From NCBI GenBank assembly GCA_027625915.1, contig JANTQA010000015.1, forward strand, positions 2,418,001-2,482,000: DNA of 64,000 nt, written 5' to 3'. This stretch comes from Anaeramoeba flamelloides (lineage: Eukaryota; Metamonada; Anaeramoebidae). The notes under the pieces are model-generated. The model saw only the letters and a list, made by a program, of their open reading frames with translations. It made no database searches and had not been told where the DNA came from. This document shows positions 36,546 to 47,810 of the stretch, piece after piece. Both the position numbers and the translations under genes were made by a program. Each line of letters starts with the position of its first letter. The first letter of the stretch is position 1.

Positions 36546-37531
36546 TTTGATAATGAAAAATGCTAGAAACTTTCTATTGGGTGAATAATGAAAAATTCTT
36601 GAATTTTTTTTATTGTAAATTATTGAATATTTTTTTTTCATTCTTCTTATCTGTTGTTAGATTTTCTTTTTAATTTAAAAGAATTGAGTAAAATCTAAGA
36701 TTTTTCTCCATTCTTTTGAATTACTGAAACACAACAGCATTTGAAGGCATTCTACGAAACCACCCCAGTTTCCAAAATTATATTTTTTAAATATTTTTAA
36801 ATTAATAATAAACCAAAAATCTATCATTTTTTCAATTACTAAAATTCTGGAAAACCTAGAAAATCCCGGAAATCCTAATTTCAAAATATCATTTGAGTAT
36901 TTTTTCCTAGGATTCAACTTTATTTTTCTTATCCACTTGTAATAATAAAAAAAATGAATCTTGTTTATGAATATTATTATTATTATTTTAATACAGAAAT
37001 TATTTATTTTTAATTCAAATATCCAGATTTTGTGATTATGATCAAAGATTTGATAATACCCTAAAAATGAAAACAATCTTAACCATATTTCAAAATCTGT
37101 GACTTAACTGAAATAATAAATTAAACAAAACATAAAAAAAAAAATGTATTCTTTAGTATTCAATAAAAACTAACCCCCCAATCTTATTAATAATTCACTT
37201 TTTAAATATTATAAATCAGAATATTTTTAAAAGAAAAAAAAAAATAGAAAAAAAAATATTTATTACAACAATTAACCTTAAGATTGACTTAATAGTTTTT
37301 AAATGTACAAATAAAAATCAAATTCTCAATCCTAATTAAATTTGAGAATTATTAAAAAAAAAAAAAAAAGCCATATTTTTTTAATAGAAGTTTGACTGTA
37401 ATAAAATATTCCAATAGTCTTGATAATAACATAAATAAATGTGATGCGATATGGAGAATATTTCTTTTTACATTTTTTTAAATCTATTGGCAAGTAGACA
37501 TTCAGTGTGCAAAAAAATAATCAGAATTATT
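36546..37531. other. AT-rich spacer and 3' flank of importin alpha
   Basis: No gene was seen. The minus-strand open frame at 36675-37076 lacks convincing coding character. A module like the TTCTGGAAAA palindromes occurs near 36.69-36.76 kb. Confidence 0.5.
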
Positions 37532-40500
37532 TTAATAAATATTATTTTCTAATTCCAGAACATTTTGTTTGCCTCTATTATTTAATATTTTCTCCCAATT
37601 TCCAATTATTTGGATTGATGCTGATTGGATTGTTTGATTTTTATGTGTATTTAATTTTCCTATTATTTCAAAGGCGCCATTACTTTCAAGTATTTCATTC
37701 ATGTAATAACTATTTAGTGATAAAATAACTAATACGGTTTTTAAAGATGGTATTAAAATCTCAATTTCATCCAGGATCATAATTTCTTGGATTAATAATT
37801 CAATTGAGCCCTGCTCAGTTAATTGTAAACAATCTTGCAGCTTTGCTTTTGAATACCAAAGGTAAAAAAACTTTACAAGGATCTTTTTCATTTCAAAGGA
37901 AAAATAATTATCTTCATTGTATAAATATATAAACAGAAAATGTATTACCCCAGAATCCATTATTTTGGAAATGGAATCTTCTCCACCTTTACAGAGTTTT
38001 TTTATTAATTTTGTTATTATTTCTACAAATAATTCATTATTGTTCGAATTTAAAATTTTTGATAATGATTTTAGAATTCCAATTTCTATCAATGATTCAA
38101 TTTCTTTATAATTACAAAATTTGATTATTGTTATCAGCAATAAAAGTAAATTTCTTTTTTTTTGTGGTGAACTAAATTTTTCCTTCAATAAAAATATGAT
38201 TGTATTAATGGTATTCTCTTCGAATAATGTTTGAATAATTTGTTCATTTTGTACTAAATTTGTTATCCCAAAACAAGAATCACTTAAAATATATTGATCA
38301 TCAAAATTTAAAAAAGATGTTTGGACCTTGACAAGCCTTTGAATTATATTTTTATATTCATTGGGGATGCCGTGGCAGAGATTGCTTATAGTCCATGTAA
38401 TGGATCTAATTTGTCGATTTGTAAGTTTGTTTTCCAGAAGATTTAAAATTTCATCTAAATAATTTTTATTGAGAAATTCTTTGCAATATTGCTTTGAATC
38501 GCAAACTATAATATGCCAGTTTAGATACATTATATATTGAAATTAGAAGAGATAAATAGATAGATAAATAAATAAGGTAATTCCAAAAAAGTGGGGCATT
38601 TTTTTTACATTTCATAAAATAATTTTCTTTGTTAGTGAAGGTATTTGTTAATTGAAAATGTCAAATTAAGTTTAATATTAATACTGATTGAATCAATGAC
38701 TAATGTATTTATTTCAAAATATGCTTGTTGAAATATTTCCAAAAAATGAAAATAAAAAAAGATAGCACTTTTTTTGATGAAAACAATGTATGAACAATTC
38801 CGATAAAAAAACTGAAAATGTGGCAAGGGTACAAATGTTTTTTTAAACAATCAAATTCTGTTATATGTATTCAATTCTATTTTAAAATTTGTAAAGATTA
38901 AACAAGTTATGAAAACGATTTTTTCGATCAAAAAGAAAATAATAAGCACCAATTTTCACTCCTAAAAAATATCAGATAAATCGAGATCAGAAAATTTAAT
39001 ATCTTTTATTTATGTAATACAATACTAAGAAACAAATTAGATTATTTTAAAGAATCAATAAATAGTGGTTAATTATTTTGGATATTTAAATACTTTTTTG
39101 AAGATAGAGTTTAATAAATATATTTTATTATAAATTTGCCACACTTTTTTGGAAATAGCTTAGATAAATATATATATAGAGATACAGATTAGTTATTTAT
39201 ACTAATGCTTCCAAGATGAAAAAATTAAAAAATATTTTTATTGCCAATGTTTTTGTTACAAGTAAAGAAATAGATTTCAAATATGTAATTCTTTTTTCAC
39301 AAAAAAAAATTTTGGAAATATCAACTAAAATTTATGAATTTTTTTTTATTTTGTCAGAAATAATCATCAAAAGGAGCTTAATTTTACCTCATTTCAGTTA
39401 TAGCTATCTATAATTTTTAGTAATTTTGTGTCTTTTTAATTTCAATTTGTTTGGTGGAAAATTGACAAAATTTAAATATTTTTAGATTTGCTGTTAAGTA
39501 TTTAGTTTTAAAAAAACTTTATCTGTTAAAGAGAGAATTTTAAAGCGACTAAATCCGTAACTTCTAATTCAAAGAGTGGATAAACACAGTCAAAATTTTT
39601 AGTTCAATTTTCACATTTTTAAATTTAAAATTCGAATTTCAAAAAATTTTATTACAAAGAAGATTTCCAAAATCAACTTATTTTTACCGTTTGAGAATTT
39701 AGACGAATAAATTCTATCTTCTTTTTTATCCAAAGCAAGTTAAAAAAATTCAAAAAAAATGAAAAATTTAACTAAAAAATTTTTGAAGGATTTTTGAATT
39801 TATCAATATCGTTTCTGTTTAAAGGACAAATTAACGTATTTAAAGAAAGTACCCCCAGACCAACCATTTTTTTTTCGTTTTATCCTTTCAATTTTGGGAG
39901 AATTTGTGGCCAATGGTCAAGAACACAAAGGCAAAGAGGTCCAGTAATTATTGTACTGGAGTTATGATTGGTTTGTAATTCCAATTACTTATTGGGATTC
40001 AAACACTTAAAACAGAAGAAAAGGAGGAAACTAAGGAAGATTTGGAAACACAGTGTCTCTTAAAAATTATTAAAAAAACCGGTCGCTGATGTTAGTATTG
40101 AAGAAATAATATGTGATGAAGACAAACCCATTCAAAAACCAATTCGGTCTTCAATAGGGTTCAAATTTCAACCAGTGTTGGACATAAAGGTACTAAAATA
40201 AAAAAAATTAAAAAAATTTTGTTGAAAAAAAAAAATAAAGCAAGAGCATCACTTGCTACTTTAAATGGGAACTATCGGAAGTTAAATAAAAACAAAAATT
40301 CTGAGATTCACCCAAAACTTGTAAAAGCATTAGTGAATCAGAATTCTTTTATTTGAGTTAACATATAATTTTTATTATTGAGCATCGTTTTTTTTATTTA
40401 TCAATTTCTTCTTCCTTTTCTTTTTTTTTTACGTTTTGAATCCCAATAAGTAATTTGAATTACAAACCAATCATAATTTCAGTACAATAATTACTGGACC

Positions 40501-41990
40501 TCTTTGCTTTTGTGGTCTTTAATACAAAAAAAAAATCTTCAAAAGCAAACCTTAAAAAATGTCGGTACACCCATACCGATTTAAATACGTTAATTCCTCC
40601 TTTAAGAATTGAATTTCTAATACTAAACCATTTTTTAGTCAAAGGGGCCCATTTATAATAAGTGGATTAATATGTGTTTAAAGGGTTTGAATTGATATTA
40701 AAAGAAAAATTTATTTTGGAAATTTTAAAATAGAGACCTAATTCTTTTGCATATATCATTTTTTCACATTTTACTTTTTTTTTTTAATTTTTTTTTTGAT
40801 TTTTTTTTTTAAAACCTAATTCATTTACAAATTTTTTTTTTATTGAAAAATCGATATTCATTGGGTAAAAACAGGTTATTCAAATCTTATTGAAACAGTA
40901 AAAATAGTTGTCGAGAAATCATCTTGATTTCTATTGGAATTTTATTTGGATCTTCAATTCAAGATCAAAATGAACATTTTTTTGTTTTTCTCAATGAATC
41001 CCTAAGAATTTGTGTTTTTCAATTTTTCAGAAAATCTATTGATTGACTAGTTTTACTCCTTACATAATATCAACTATCCTTTGGTGTGTATTATTCTACT
41101 TATTTTTTATTTGTTCTCCAAAGGTTATTTTATAAAAAAATAATTGATATTTGAAAAAAATGCTGGGCCATTTTGACTGAAACAAAGTTTAGAATAAAAA
41201 CAATCAAAAACTTGGAGAGAAGTTTTTCCTCAAATTCAAAATTTTTAAAACGTTGAAATAAATTCTTTTTTGATTTACCCATTTGAATACTATTTTTTTC
41301 GAATTTTCTTTTCACTTGTTTTTTTTTTAAAAAAAAATAAGTAACAAATCTTTTATAACAAAAACTACTCAAAAACTAAATTTCAAAATATCCAGCAACT
41401 AAAAACCAAATTTATTTAGAGTCAAGTAACGATGCAATTTTTGGTATTTTTCCTTCCTCGAGCAAAATATGTTCCAGTTTTCCTTTACTGATCCAAAAAA
41501 GTGTTTTCCTATTAAATTTTCATCAAGAAAAAAAATTTTACTAAAAAAAAATGTGTCAAAAAATTATTTATAGTAAACAACATTAACTTATTATTTTTGT
41601 CTTTATTAGTAATATCTTAATTATTTACAATGGACTTCAGGTGTTTAAAATGGAAGGAACTATATGAAAATTTTACCAGAGATTAAGATCGAAGAGTTTT
41701 TATATATTTTAATTTGGGTTTTATTTAGTTTTTCAATAAACATTACTTATAATTTCATTCTTCATTTAAATCAACTTTATGTGAAAAATAAATTCACTGA
41801 TTTTAAAAACCACAAAAAATTGGAAAAAAAAATTGGAAAAATTCAAAAAGAAAAAGAAAAGTTTCATGAATACAAAATTCTCTTGAATCGAAACTATTAA
41901 TTAAAATCAAGTTATTATATAAAACTTTTGTTAAATATTCTAATATAATCACACCTTTAGGTGTTTTTTCACACATTTAAAAATTTTACA

Positions 41991-42057
<67 letters not shown>

Positions 42058-43711
42058 CCTAAAATTATTATACTTTCTTGTGTTTATGAATATTACAGTA
42101 AGATTTTTTATTTTTAAAAAAACAGGTTTAAATTTAGAAAAAACAAAAAAAAAAAATAAATATATTTTTACCTATATTTCCAATACATAATAGTGCCTAA
42201 AAAAAAGAAAAAATAAAATAATAAAAAGAAAAATAAAATTTTAAGAAAAAGAAAAATTAAATTTTGAAATAAATTTATGAAAAAAATAATAGCAATTAAT
42301 CACAAACATTTTCCATTACAGCGTCGTCTTGGCATTTAACGAAGGACATCAGAACTTTTATTATTCCAGTTTGTACAAGAAGTTCAATATGATCGTTTTT
42401 ACCAATTGTTAAATTATTTAATAATGAGAAAGTGTCGATCTTTAAAAAAAGAGGTCAGATATGAAAAAAAAATAAAAGAGAAAAGTGAAAATATTATTAT
42501 AAATTTACGAATTTCATAAAACACTCATATATAGCTGATAATTTTTTACGGATTTATATGGAAATATGAGAGTATAAAGTTAAATTATAATGAAATTTTT
42601 TATCTTGTAATTTTATTAATATAGTGATTTCTTGGAGAAAATTAAAGCGAACATTGACAATAACTTGTTAAACTCCTTTATCATTAAAGTCGTTTTTTTT
42701 TTATTTGAAAAGAAAACTGAAAATTATTAAAAGTTTGGCCTATTTCTTAAACTAAAAAAATAAAAAAAATAAAAAAAAAAAACTCAATTAACATTCGTAG
42801 AATTCAAAAGAATTGAGTGAAAGTATTGATTTTACCCAATTATTTCGAATTTGGAAAAAGAACACTGGTATTTTTTTAATTTTAGAAAATTTCTTTTTAT
42901 TTCTTAAATTTACAAAAAACACTGTTAGGTTTTATCGGGTTTTCTGTTTATTACGTGAACCGATATATTTTCAGAATAAAACAGAAAACATTCTCGAGTT
43001 TTCTGTTTATTTGGTAGATCTTTGATTTTACTATTTTTTTTTTTGAATCCTTATAAAGCGCCGTTAGGTTTTTTTTAATTTTTGTAATACACCAAAAATT
43101 TATTAAATTTTCTTTTTATCTTGGAAAAAGTGAAAAAAATTTGCGTTAGATTTTCTTGAGTTTTCTGTTTATTTGGAAAATCCATAGTTTTTCGTTAGGT
43201 TGATTTCTAAAGTAAAAAAACCCTAGAACACTTAACAAATAAAACAGAAAAATTCAAGAAAAGCTTGTACTTTACGGTACTCTACAGCACTTGACAGCAC
43301 TTGAAGGTATTATACAGAATGACTGTTTTGAATTGGAATTCTAGGTTATATGATTTTCTACTGGCCAATAATTTTTTTTTTTTTGTTATTTATAAACCTT
43401 ATTTTTAATTATGAATCTAAATAATTTGTTTCGAATTTTTTGTGTATTTCTCAATTTTTATTTTTGAAAAGATAGAGAAGGTTTTGTTTTTTTTTTAATT
43501 CCTTTCCAACCATCACAATCAAAATCAGCTCTTTTTGTATTTATTGGGTAGCATATTCGAAATTGTATTTCATTAGTTTTATGGGTGCGTTCTTTTTTTT
43601 AGCAACAACCAATTGTTATCTTTTTTAAAAATTAGGAAATTATAAATTGAATCTCAAGAAATTTTTATCAATATAAATCAAATTAAAACCCTTATTTTTA
43701 CCCTAAATCTG

Positions 43712-43742
<31 letters not shown>

Positions 43743-46700
43743 TAACAACAACAACAACAATAATAATAATAATAACAGCAAAGAGAAAATTCATTTGTTT
43801 ATTTTAGTTGTTAATCTGAGTATGAAGAAGTTTTTATTAACTACCCAATTGTAATTTTTTAGAAGCCACTTTAAAAAATCCCCATTAAATACATTATTTT
43901 TGATTTGAAGTTCGGAGTTCTAACTTTAAATGTTTAACAGGATAAAAAAGAATAGTTGGTTTATTTTCTCGTTTAAAAGTTAAATAATTTATATCATAAA
44001 AACAAGTATCTCTGTATAAGGTTTGTGTTTGTAAAAGAATAAAATTTTACGAAATTAAGGGCTAATTTAAAATAAAATAATTTAGTTCATAAATTTCAAA
44101 CAAAAAAAATTATATTATATACTCATTGAAAGAGAAAAAAAAATAGCATACCAGAATATATTTGTTTGTAACGTTTGTAAGAATATAAATCAGTGCTTGA
44201 CCCAATCCATTTTCAAAAAGTTCTTGTAAAATGGGAGAGATGATGCATGTTAATTGTTTAATTGATTTTAAAGAATTTGTTTTTTTAATAATATCACCTT
44301 CGACTAAATGATTTATTAATGTAGGGATATCTTCCTTTATCTATTGGTTTAAAAAATAAAAATTAACAAAAAAGAGATTTTTTAAAATGAATACATATTT
44401 AGAATGAAATAATTTTTTAATAGAGTCCAAAAATTTCAAAAGAAATAACAAATTTACTTTTTTCATTGTTTTTTTTTATTATTATCTCAAATCTTTATTA
44501 AATAAGAATAATAATAATCTTTGGAATATATTTATTATATATGAAATTATTTTGCTTAGTTTACTATAATTTCTGAAACAAAAATCCCAATTAAAATTAA
44601 ATTCTTTCTCTTGCAATTTTATTAATCTAAAGTTTCTTGAAGAAAATTGAAATAAATAACCGTGATTGAATGTTTATTTGGATATTTGTTTTTGGAAAGT
44701 ATTTAAGAAGAAAATGTTTTTTTAAAAGCCAGATAATGGGCTAGTAGTAATGTGTTTAACTTACAGCCCGAAGATCTGGGGGGTTCAATTTCACATAATC
44801 ACATTATTTTTGATTGCTTACCATTTTCTCAAAAAGTCACCACAATGTAATTTTCAAACAAAAATCGGGTTTGTGCTTCATAGAAGCGAATTCCTTGATG
44901 AAAATATCTTTACTGATTTGAATCTTTTTGGACTATTATAAAAAATCTAACCTGAATAAGAATTGGAACAAAATCCCTCTCAATTTATGAGCGGATCCGA
45001 TTCTTGGAAGAATTGACCTGATCCGCTCTCTCGCCCGTTCAACAATATCTCTAATTCAAATTAAGGGTTTGAGAAGTGCCATCACGTGTTAACGAGTTCC
45101 GTAGAGTATCGTAGAGTGTTGGCTTTTCAAGAAGTCAAAAGAGTAGAGAAAAATCTTTGATTTTACTCAATTCTTTTAAAATCTAGAAGAGTTCAGGGTG
45201 GTTTTCTTGAATTTTCTGTTTTAAATCTATCGATTTTCGGAATTAACGTAGAAATCAAAAAAAAAAAAAAAAAAAAACATAACGAAAGTGTCGTCAAGTG
45301 CTGTCAAGTACCGTAGATTGCCGTCAACTTCATAACTTTTCCAGAATTTAAAAGAATGGAGAAAAATCAAAGATTTTACTCATTTTTTTTGAATTCTGGA
45401 AAAGCTAACGGCTTTTTTTCAGAATTTAAGAAATAAACCAAAAATTCAAGAAATTTTTTTTTATTTCAAAAAAAAAAAAAATCCTAACAAGATCTTTCCA
45501 GTATTCAAAAGAATAGAGAAAAATCAAAGATTTTACTCAATTCTTTTAAATTCTGGAAAACCAAACGACAATACAGGTAGACTTTTGGTATTCACTTCTT
45601 AATAGTAAAAAAAAATAAACTATTTTTTAAAAATTTTGACTCACTTTATAAATTTGATTGGAAGTGATTTTGAGGGTTTTCCCAGTATTCTTATCAAAAA
45701 TAAATTTTCCAATTTTTGAATCAAAATCATTTTTTCTGATTTGGTCAATTTTTTTTTTTTAATCTTGTTTATTTTTAATTTGGTTTTTTAGAATTGGTTG
45801 ACATATTCTTTCAGATAAAACTTTAAATCTAAGTCATGGGTCATTATTAATAAAATTAAATAAAATTATGACTTATAAAAGCTATTTTCAATAAGGGTAG
45901 GGTAAATTGATTTTTAATATATCTTATCCAACTTAATTCTAATGTTACTTTTCGAATATCCTAAAAGTGTTATTTATCATTAATAGTTCCTTCATAATTT
46001 TTCGAATTGGTTTGTTTGTAATAAATTACTTTAATTCAAGATATCAAAGTTTCTGTTCTCAATTTTATCTGATGATTTTTTTTGTGTATGTGAAAATTGG
46101 TAATTATTTTTTCCTTTTTGATCAGTCAATTTTGTTTCCAAAGAAATTAAATCTTGATAGAATTTCCATTCGAAGTGAAAACTTATAAAACTGCATTTTA
46201 TTGATTAAAAAATCATTAGGTCCTTTACCTATTGTTAATTTTTATTGAATTTTATCTTGTATTGTTAAGGGATTAGCTTCACCATAGATTTCTCTATAAT
46301 CAAAGTATGTTGTAATTGGGCGGAAATGGTATTAGTGCGCCATTGCTCAAATAGTTCTAAAAAATCTATTATAAATCCTATTGCACAACAAATTATTTCA
46401 TTTTTTACTAATGATCACAATTAAAAAAGTTTCATTTTGAAAAAATTTTTTTTAATTCCTTTTCCAAATCTAAAAATAGAAACTCCAAAATACAGTATTC
46501 TGGTCTTTAATAATTTAGATTTAGAACTTCCAAAAGTAACTATTTTTATAATTTTTTAATTTCAAAGATTAACTCTATAATCATCAACATAAAAGTACAA
46601 AGACTGATTGATTTTGTTTGCTTTTGATAAAGATACTTGTAGCTTCAATATATTTGCATGATTTGAGAAATAATTTGTCAAAAAACTTTATTCGTTAATT

Positions 46701-47810
46701 ATTTAATTTTTAAAAAAAAACGAATTTTTTAGCAACTAATCTACATTTCGCCACAAATTTAAGATGGATATTTTGCAACTTTGTAGTCTGAATAATGATA
46801 ATTCAACCTTTAAATTTATGGGGAAATGCAGATTTTATTCTGAAATTGTTGAGTTTTTTACTAATACATAGATCATTTTTAATTGATGAGATCAACAAAT
46901 ATTACTACTTGACTAATCGATTTTTTAGAGACATTTGAACCATGTAGCACTAATGTGATTAAACCCAATAACAACCTTCTTTGATCCTAGACTTCTCCTT
47001 GGTAGACGCTAATACCTTAACACCTAAAAAAGTTTTTTTTTCATTTTTTAGAAATAGTTTCATGAATATATTTTGAAATAAATACAATAGGAGCCGATTT
47101 AATACTTTTTAATATTTATCTTGGTTTTATTTGTCAATTTACGAATAGAACGGCTAACAACACAAGGCAATCTTGTTTCAAATTTCAGGGATTGATACCT
47201 TAAAGTGAGGACTTTAAATTCTACAAAAAATCTTTGCTGACTTTTTTTTTAGTATATTTTTATCACATCCTTGAGCTTTTCTTTTTTAATAAACGAGAAT
47301 TTTCAGATTCGATATAGAACATAACAATAATCCGCTCAATATTTAACTTTACGAAAATTTGAATTGAGTTGAAACATATCGATTGCAAATAAAAATTTTT
47401 CAAAATTCAAGTTGTTTTTGTTTTACTAATAGGGTTACGTTAAGAAAAATGTTCTTTTTAACCAAAAGTTTCCACAGTGAAATTAGAAAACATGTGTGTT
47501 TGTCTCATAAGAAAACCAGAAAACAAAGGGAATTGTTCTTTATTCTTGGTTTTTTTTTTTTTTTTAGTGTAGTTATTCTGACAAAGAAACTGGTTCTTAA
47601 AAAGTATCGAAAAATGGTTACCTTGTCGTTATCACTTTCTTCGAATGACTCATTTAAGTTTTTGATCCTTTTTTGGGAAAGTAGTTGTTCTCTTTGATTT
47701 AAAGAGTTGTTAATAATTTTTTTTGTACGCTTTTGGATCGATTCATTGCGATTTGTTTTTTTTTTAAAATTCTTTTTTCTTCTATCAAGCTTCAAAGAAA
47801 ACTCTGTCAT
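37532..47810 (-). CDS. Importin alpha (karyopherin alpha), divergent, with very long introns
   Basis: Adaptor that binds nuclear-localisation signals and, through its IBB domain, importin beta. Proposed exons are 47810-47622 (IBB), 44340-44152 (ARM 1), 42439-42304 (ARM 2) and 38505-37532 (ARM 3-10), giving about 495 residues with consistent phases. Exon 1 carries basic IBB clusters (LDRRKKNFKKKTNRN, NQREQLLSQKRIKNL). Exon 2 has INHLVEGDIIKK and LQELFENGLGQALIYILTN. Exon 3 has LLVQTGIIKVLMSF. Exon 4 has TWTISNLCHG, equivalent to the WTLSNLCRGK signature of ARM 3, then seven degenerate ARMs. Many NLS-binding Trp/Asn positions are not conserved and the acidic C-terminus is short, so it may be a specialised or decaying paralogue. 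The exon 3/4 join lacks about 8 residues of the usual ARM 3 helix (WALGN region); a small exon may be missing. Introns of 3281, 1712 and 3798 nt contain MITEs. Confidence 0.75.
38580..39155. mobile_element. Inverted-repeat element in importin alpha intron 3
   Basis: TA-flanked ends ATTCCAAAAAAGTGGGGCAT and TTGCCACACTTTTTTGGAAA are inverted repeats of about 19 bp, bounding about 576 bp without convincing coding. Probably a non-autonomous TA-targeting DNA transposon. It lies just upstream of the last exon. Confidence 0.65.
39818..40610. mobile_element. Foldback DNA element of about 790 bp with decayed coding centre
   Basis: The inner arms at 39938-40005 (AGGTCCAGTAATTATTGTAC, ATGATTGGTTTGTAATTCCA) and 40437-40502 are almost perfect inverted copies. 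The outer arms repeat GTTTAAAGGACAAATTAACG against TACGTTAATTCCTCCTTTAA. The centre has protein-like plus-strand stretches (IEEIICDEDKPIQKPIRSS; ASLATLNGNYRKLNKNKNSE) that are not one open frame, possibly a broken transposase. Family unknown. It lies in intron 3 of importin alpha. Confidence 0.6.
40840..41195 (+). repeat. Dispersed repeat R2, copy 1
   Basis: Blocks TTGATTTCTATTGGAATTTT, GATCTTCAATTCAAGATCAA and TATTATTCTACTTATTTTTT occur in the same order and spacing at 54.86-55.20 kb. Divergence is moderate. No coding; ends uncertain. Confidence 0.6.
41412..41508 (-). pseudogene. Orphan armadillo-like coding segment
   Basis: After a plausible acceptor (AATAG) the minus strand reads ISKGKLEHILLEEGKIPKIA then SLLDSK and a stop. 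This is the helix 2-loop-helix 3 pattern of an ARM repeat (E-x-I-L-x-E-x-G-x-I-P-x-I-x-x-L-L). It lies in importin alpha intron 3, but its phase does not fit between the neighbouring exons. It is either a lost or alternative exon or a remnant of a duplicated ARM. Confidence 0.35.
41664..41900 (+). CDS. GET1/WRB-like N-terminal fragment nested in an intron
   Basis: The 78-residue ORF on the strand opposite importin alpha has an N-terminal membrane helix (FLYILIWVLFSFSINITYNF) then a charged coiled coil (FKNHKKLEKKIGKIQKEKEK). GET1/WRB proteins, the ER receptor for tail-anchored protein insertion, have exactly this: one membrane helix then a cytosolic coiled coil with an E-F-x-x-Y/H-x-K/R-L-x-R-K-I motif. 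The family's two C-terminal membrane helices are absent; the ORF stops just before a (TA)n tract. It is either a truncated gene, the first exon of a gene whose other exons I could not find, or a chance likeness. Confidence 0.3.
   Translation: MKILPEIKIEEFLYILIWVLFSFSINITYNFILHLNQLYVKNKFTDFKNHKKLEKKIGKIQKEKEKFHEYKILLNRNY
41994..42052. repeat. (TA)n microsatellite
   Basis: Uninterrupted alternating TA run of almost 60 bp inside importin alpha intron 3. Confidence 0.95.
42790..43330. repeat. Cluster of short repeated modules (TTCTGTTTATT / CTCTACAGCACTTGACAGCACT)
   Basis: Repeated modules include GGTTTTCTGTTTAT (several copies), AACAGAAAA, AATTGAGTGAAAGTATTGAT and TACTCTACAGCACTTGACAG. The same vocabulary recurs at 45.06-45.56 and 55.50-55.94 kb, and weakly at 7.95-8.17 and 36.69 kb. 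It lies in importin alpha intron 2 / exon 3 flank. Confidence 0.5.
43711..43778. repeat. (AAT)n/(AAC)n microsatellite
   Basis: An imperfect trinucleotide run of AAT with an AAC block in the middle, within importin alpha intron 2. Confidence 0.9.
44730..44800 (+). other. tRNA-like remnant (A/B-box-like)
   Basis: TGGGCTAGTAGTAATG resembles an RNA polymerase III A box. About 40 bases on, GGTTCAATTTC resembles a decayed B box (GGTTCGANTCC). The arms do not fold into a proper cloverleaf, so this is at best a tRNA pseudogene or tRNA-derived SINE head. Confidence 0.2.
44989..45028. other. G+C-rich hairpin with nested inner stem
   Basis: GAGCGGATC pairs with GATCCGCTC nine of nine, and inside the loop ATTCTT pairs with AAGAAT around GG. 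It is very unlike the AT-rich surroundings. It lies in importin alpha intron 1. Function unknown: it could be a terminus of an element or a structured RNA. Confidence 0.5.
45060..45560. repeat. Cluster of short palindromic modules (AGAGAAAAATC-AAAGATTTTACTC-TTCTGGAAAA)
   Basis: The unit (CCAGAATTTAAAAGAATGGA, GAAAAATCAAAGATTTTACTC, GAATTCTGGAAAA) is repeated three times between 45.12 and 45.56 kb, joined by GTGTCGTCAAGTGCTGTCAA-type words. Each unit is itself an imperfect palindrome. Confidence 0.6.
46480..47060 (+). repeat. Old dispersed repeat R1, copy 2
   Basis: It aligns in pieces with 27.34-27.52 kb (46.73-46.87) and with 30.6-30.75 kb (TTTTTAGAGACATTTGAACC; AGACTTCTCCTTGG at 46.99). 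It lies in importin alpha intron 1. It probably belongs to a larger decayed element of unknown type. Confidence 0.4.

Noticed and set aside
36675-37076. 133-codon minus-strand open frame
   Set aside because: Composition is I/F/K/N-dominated as expected from AT-rich noise, part of it is one of the repeated TTTTACTC modules, and no domain is visible.
44730-44800. Functional tRNA gene
   Set aside because: A- and B-box-like words are present, but no acceptor, anticodon or T stem pairs properly; at most a remnant.
45950-46620. Minus-strand peptide resembling a reverse-transcriptase YVDD box near 46.59 kb, with protein-like words further on
   Set aside because: The likeness rests on one short motif, the neighbouring words do not follow in the order expected for any retroelement, and no terminal repeats were found. 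Not called as a fossil.
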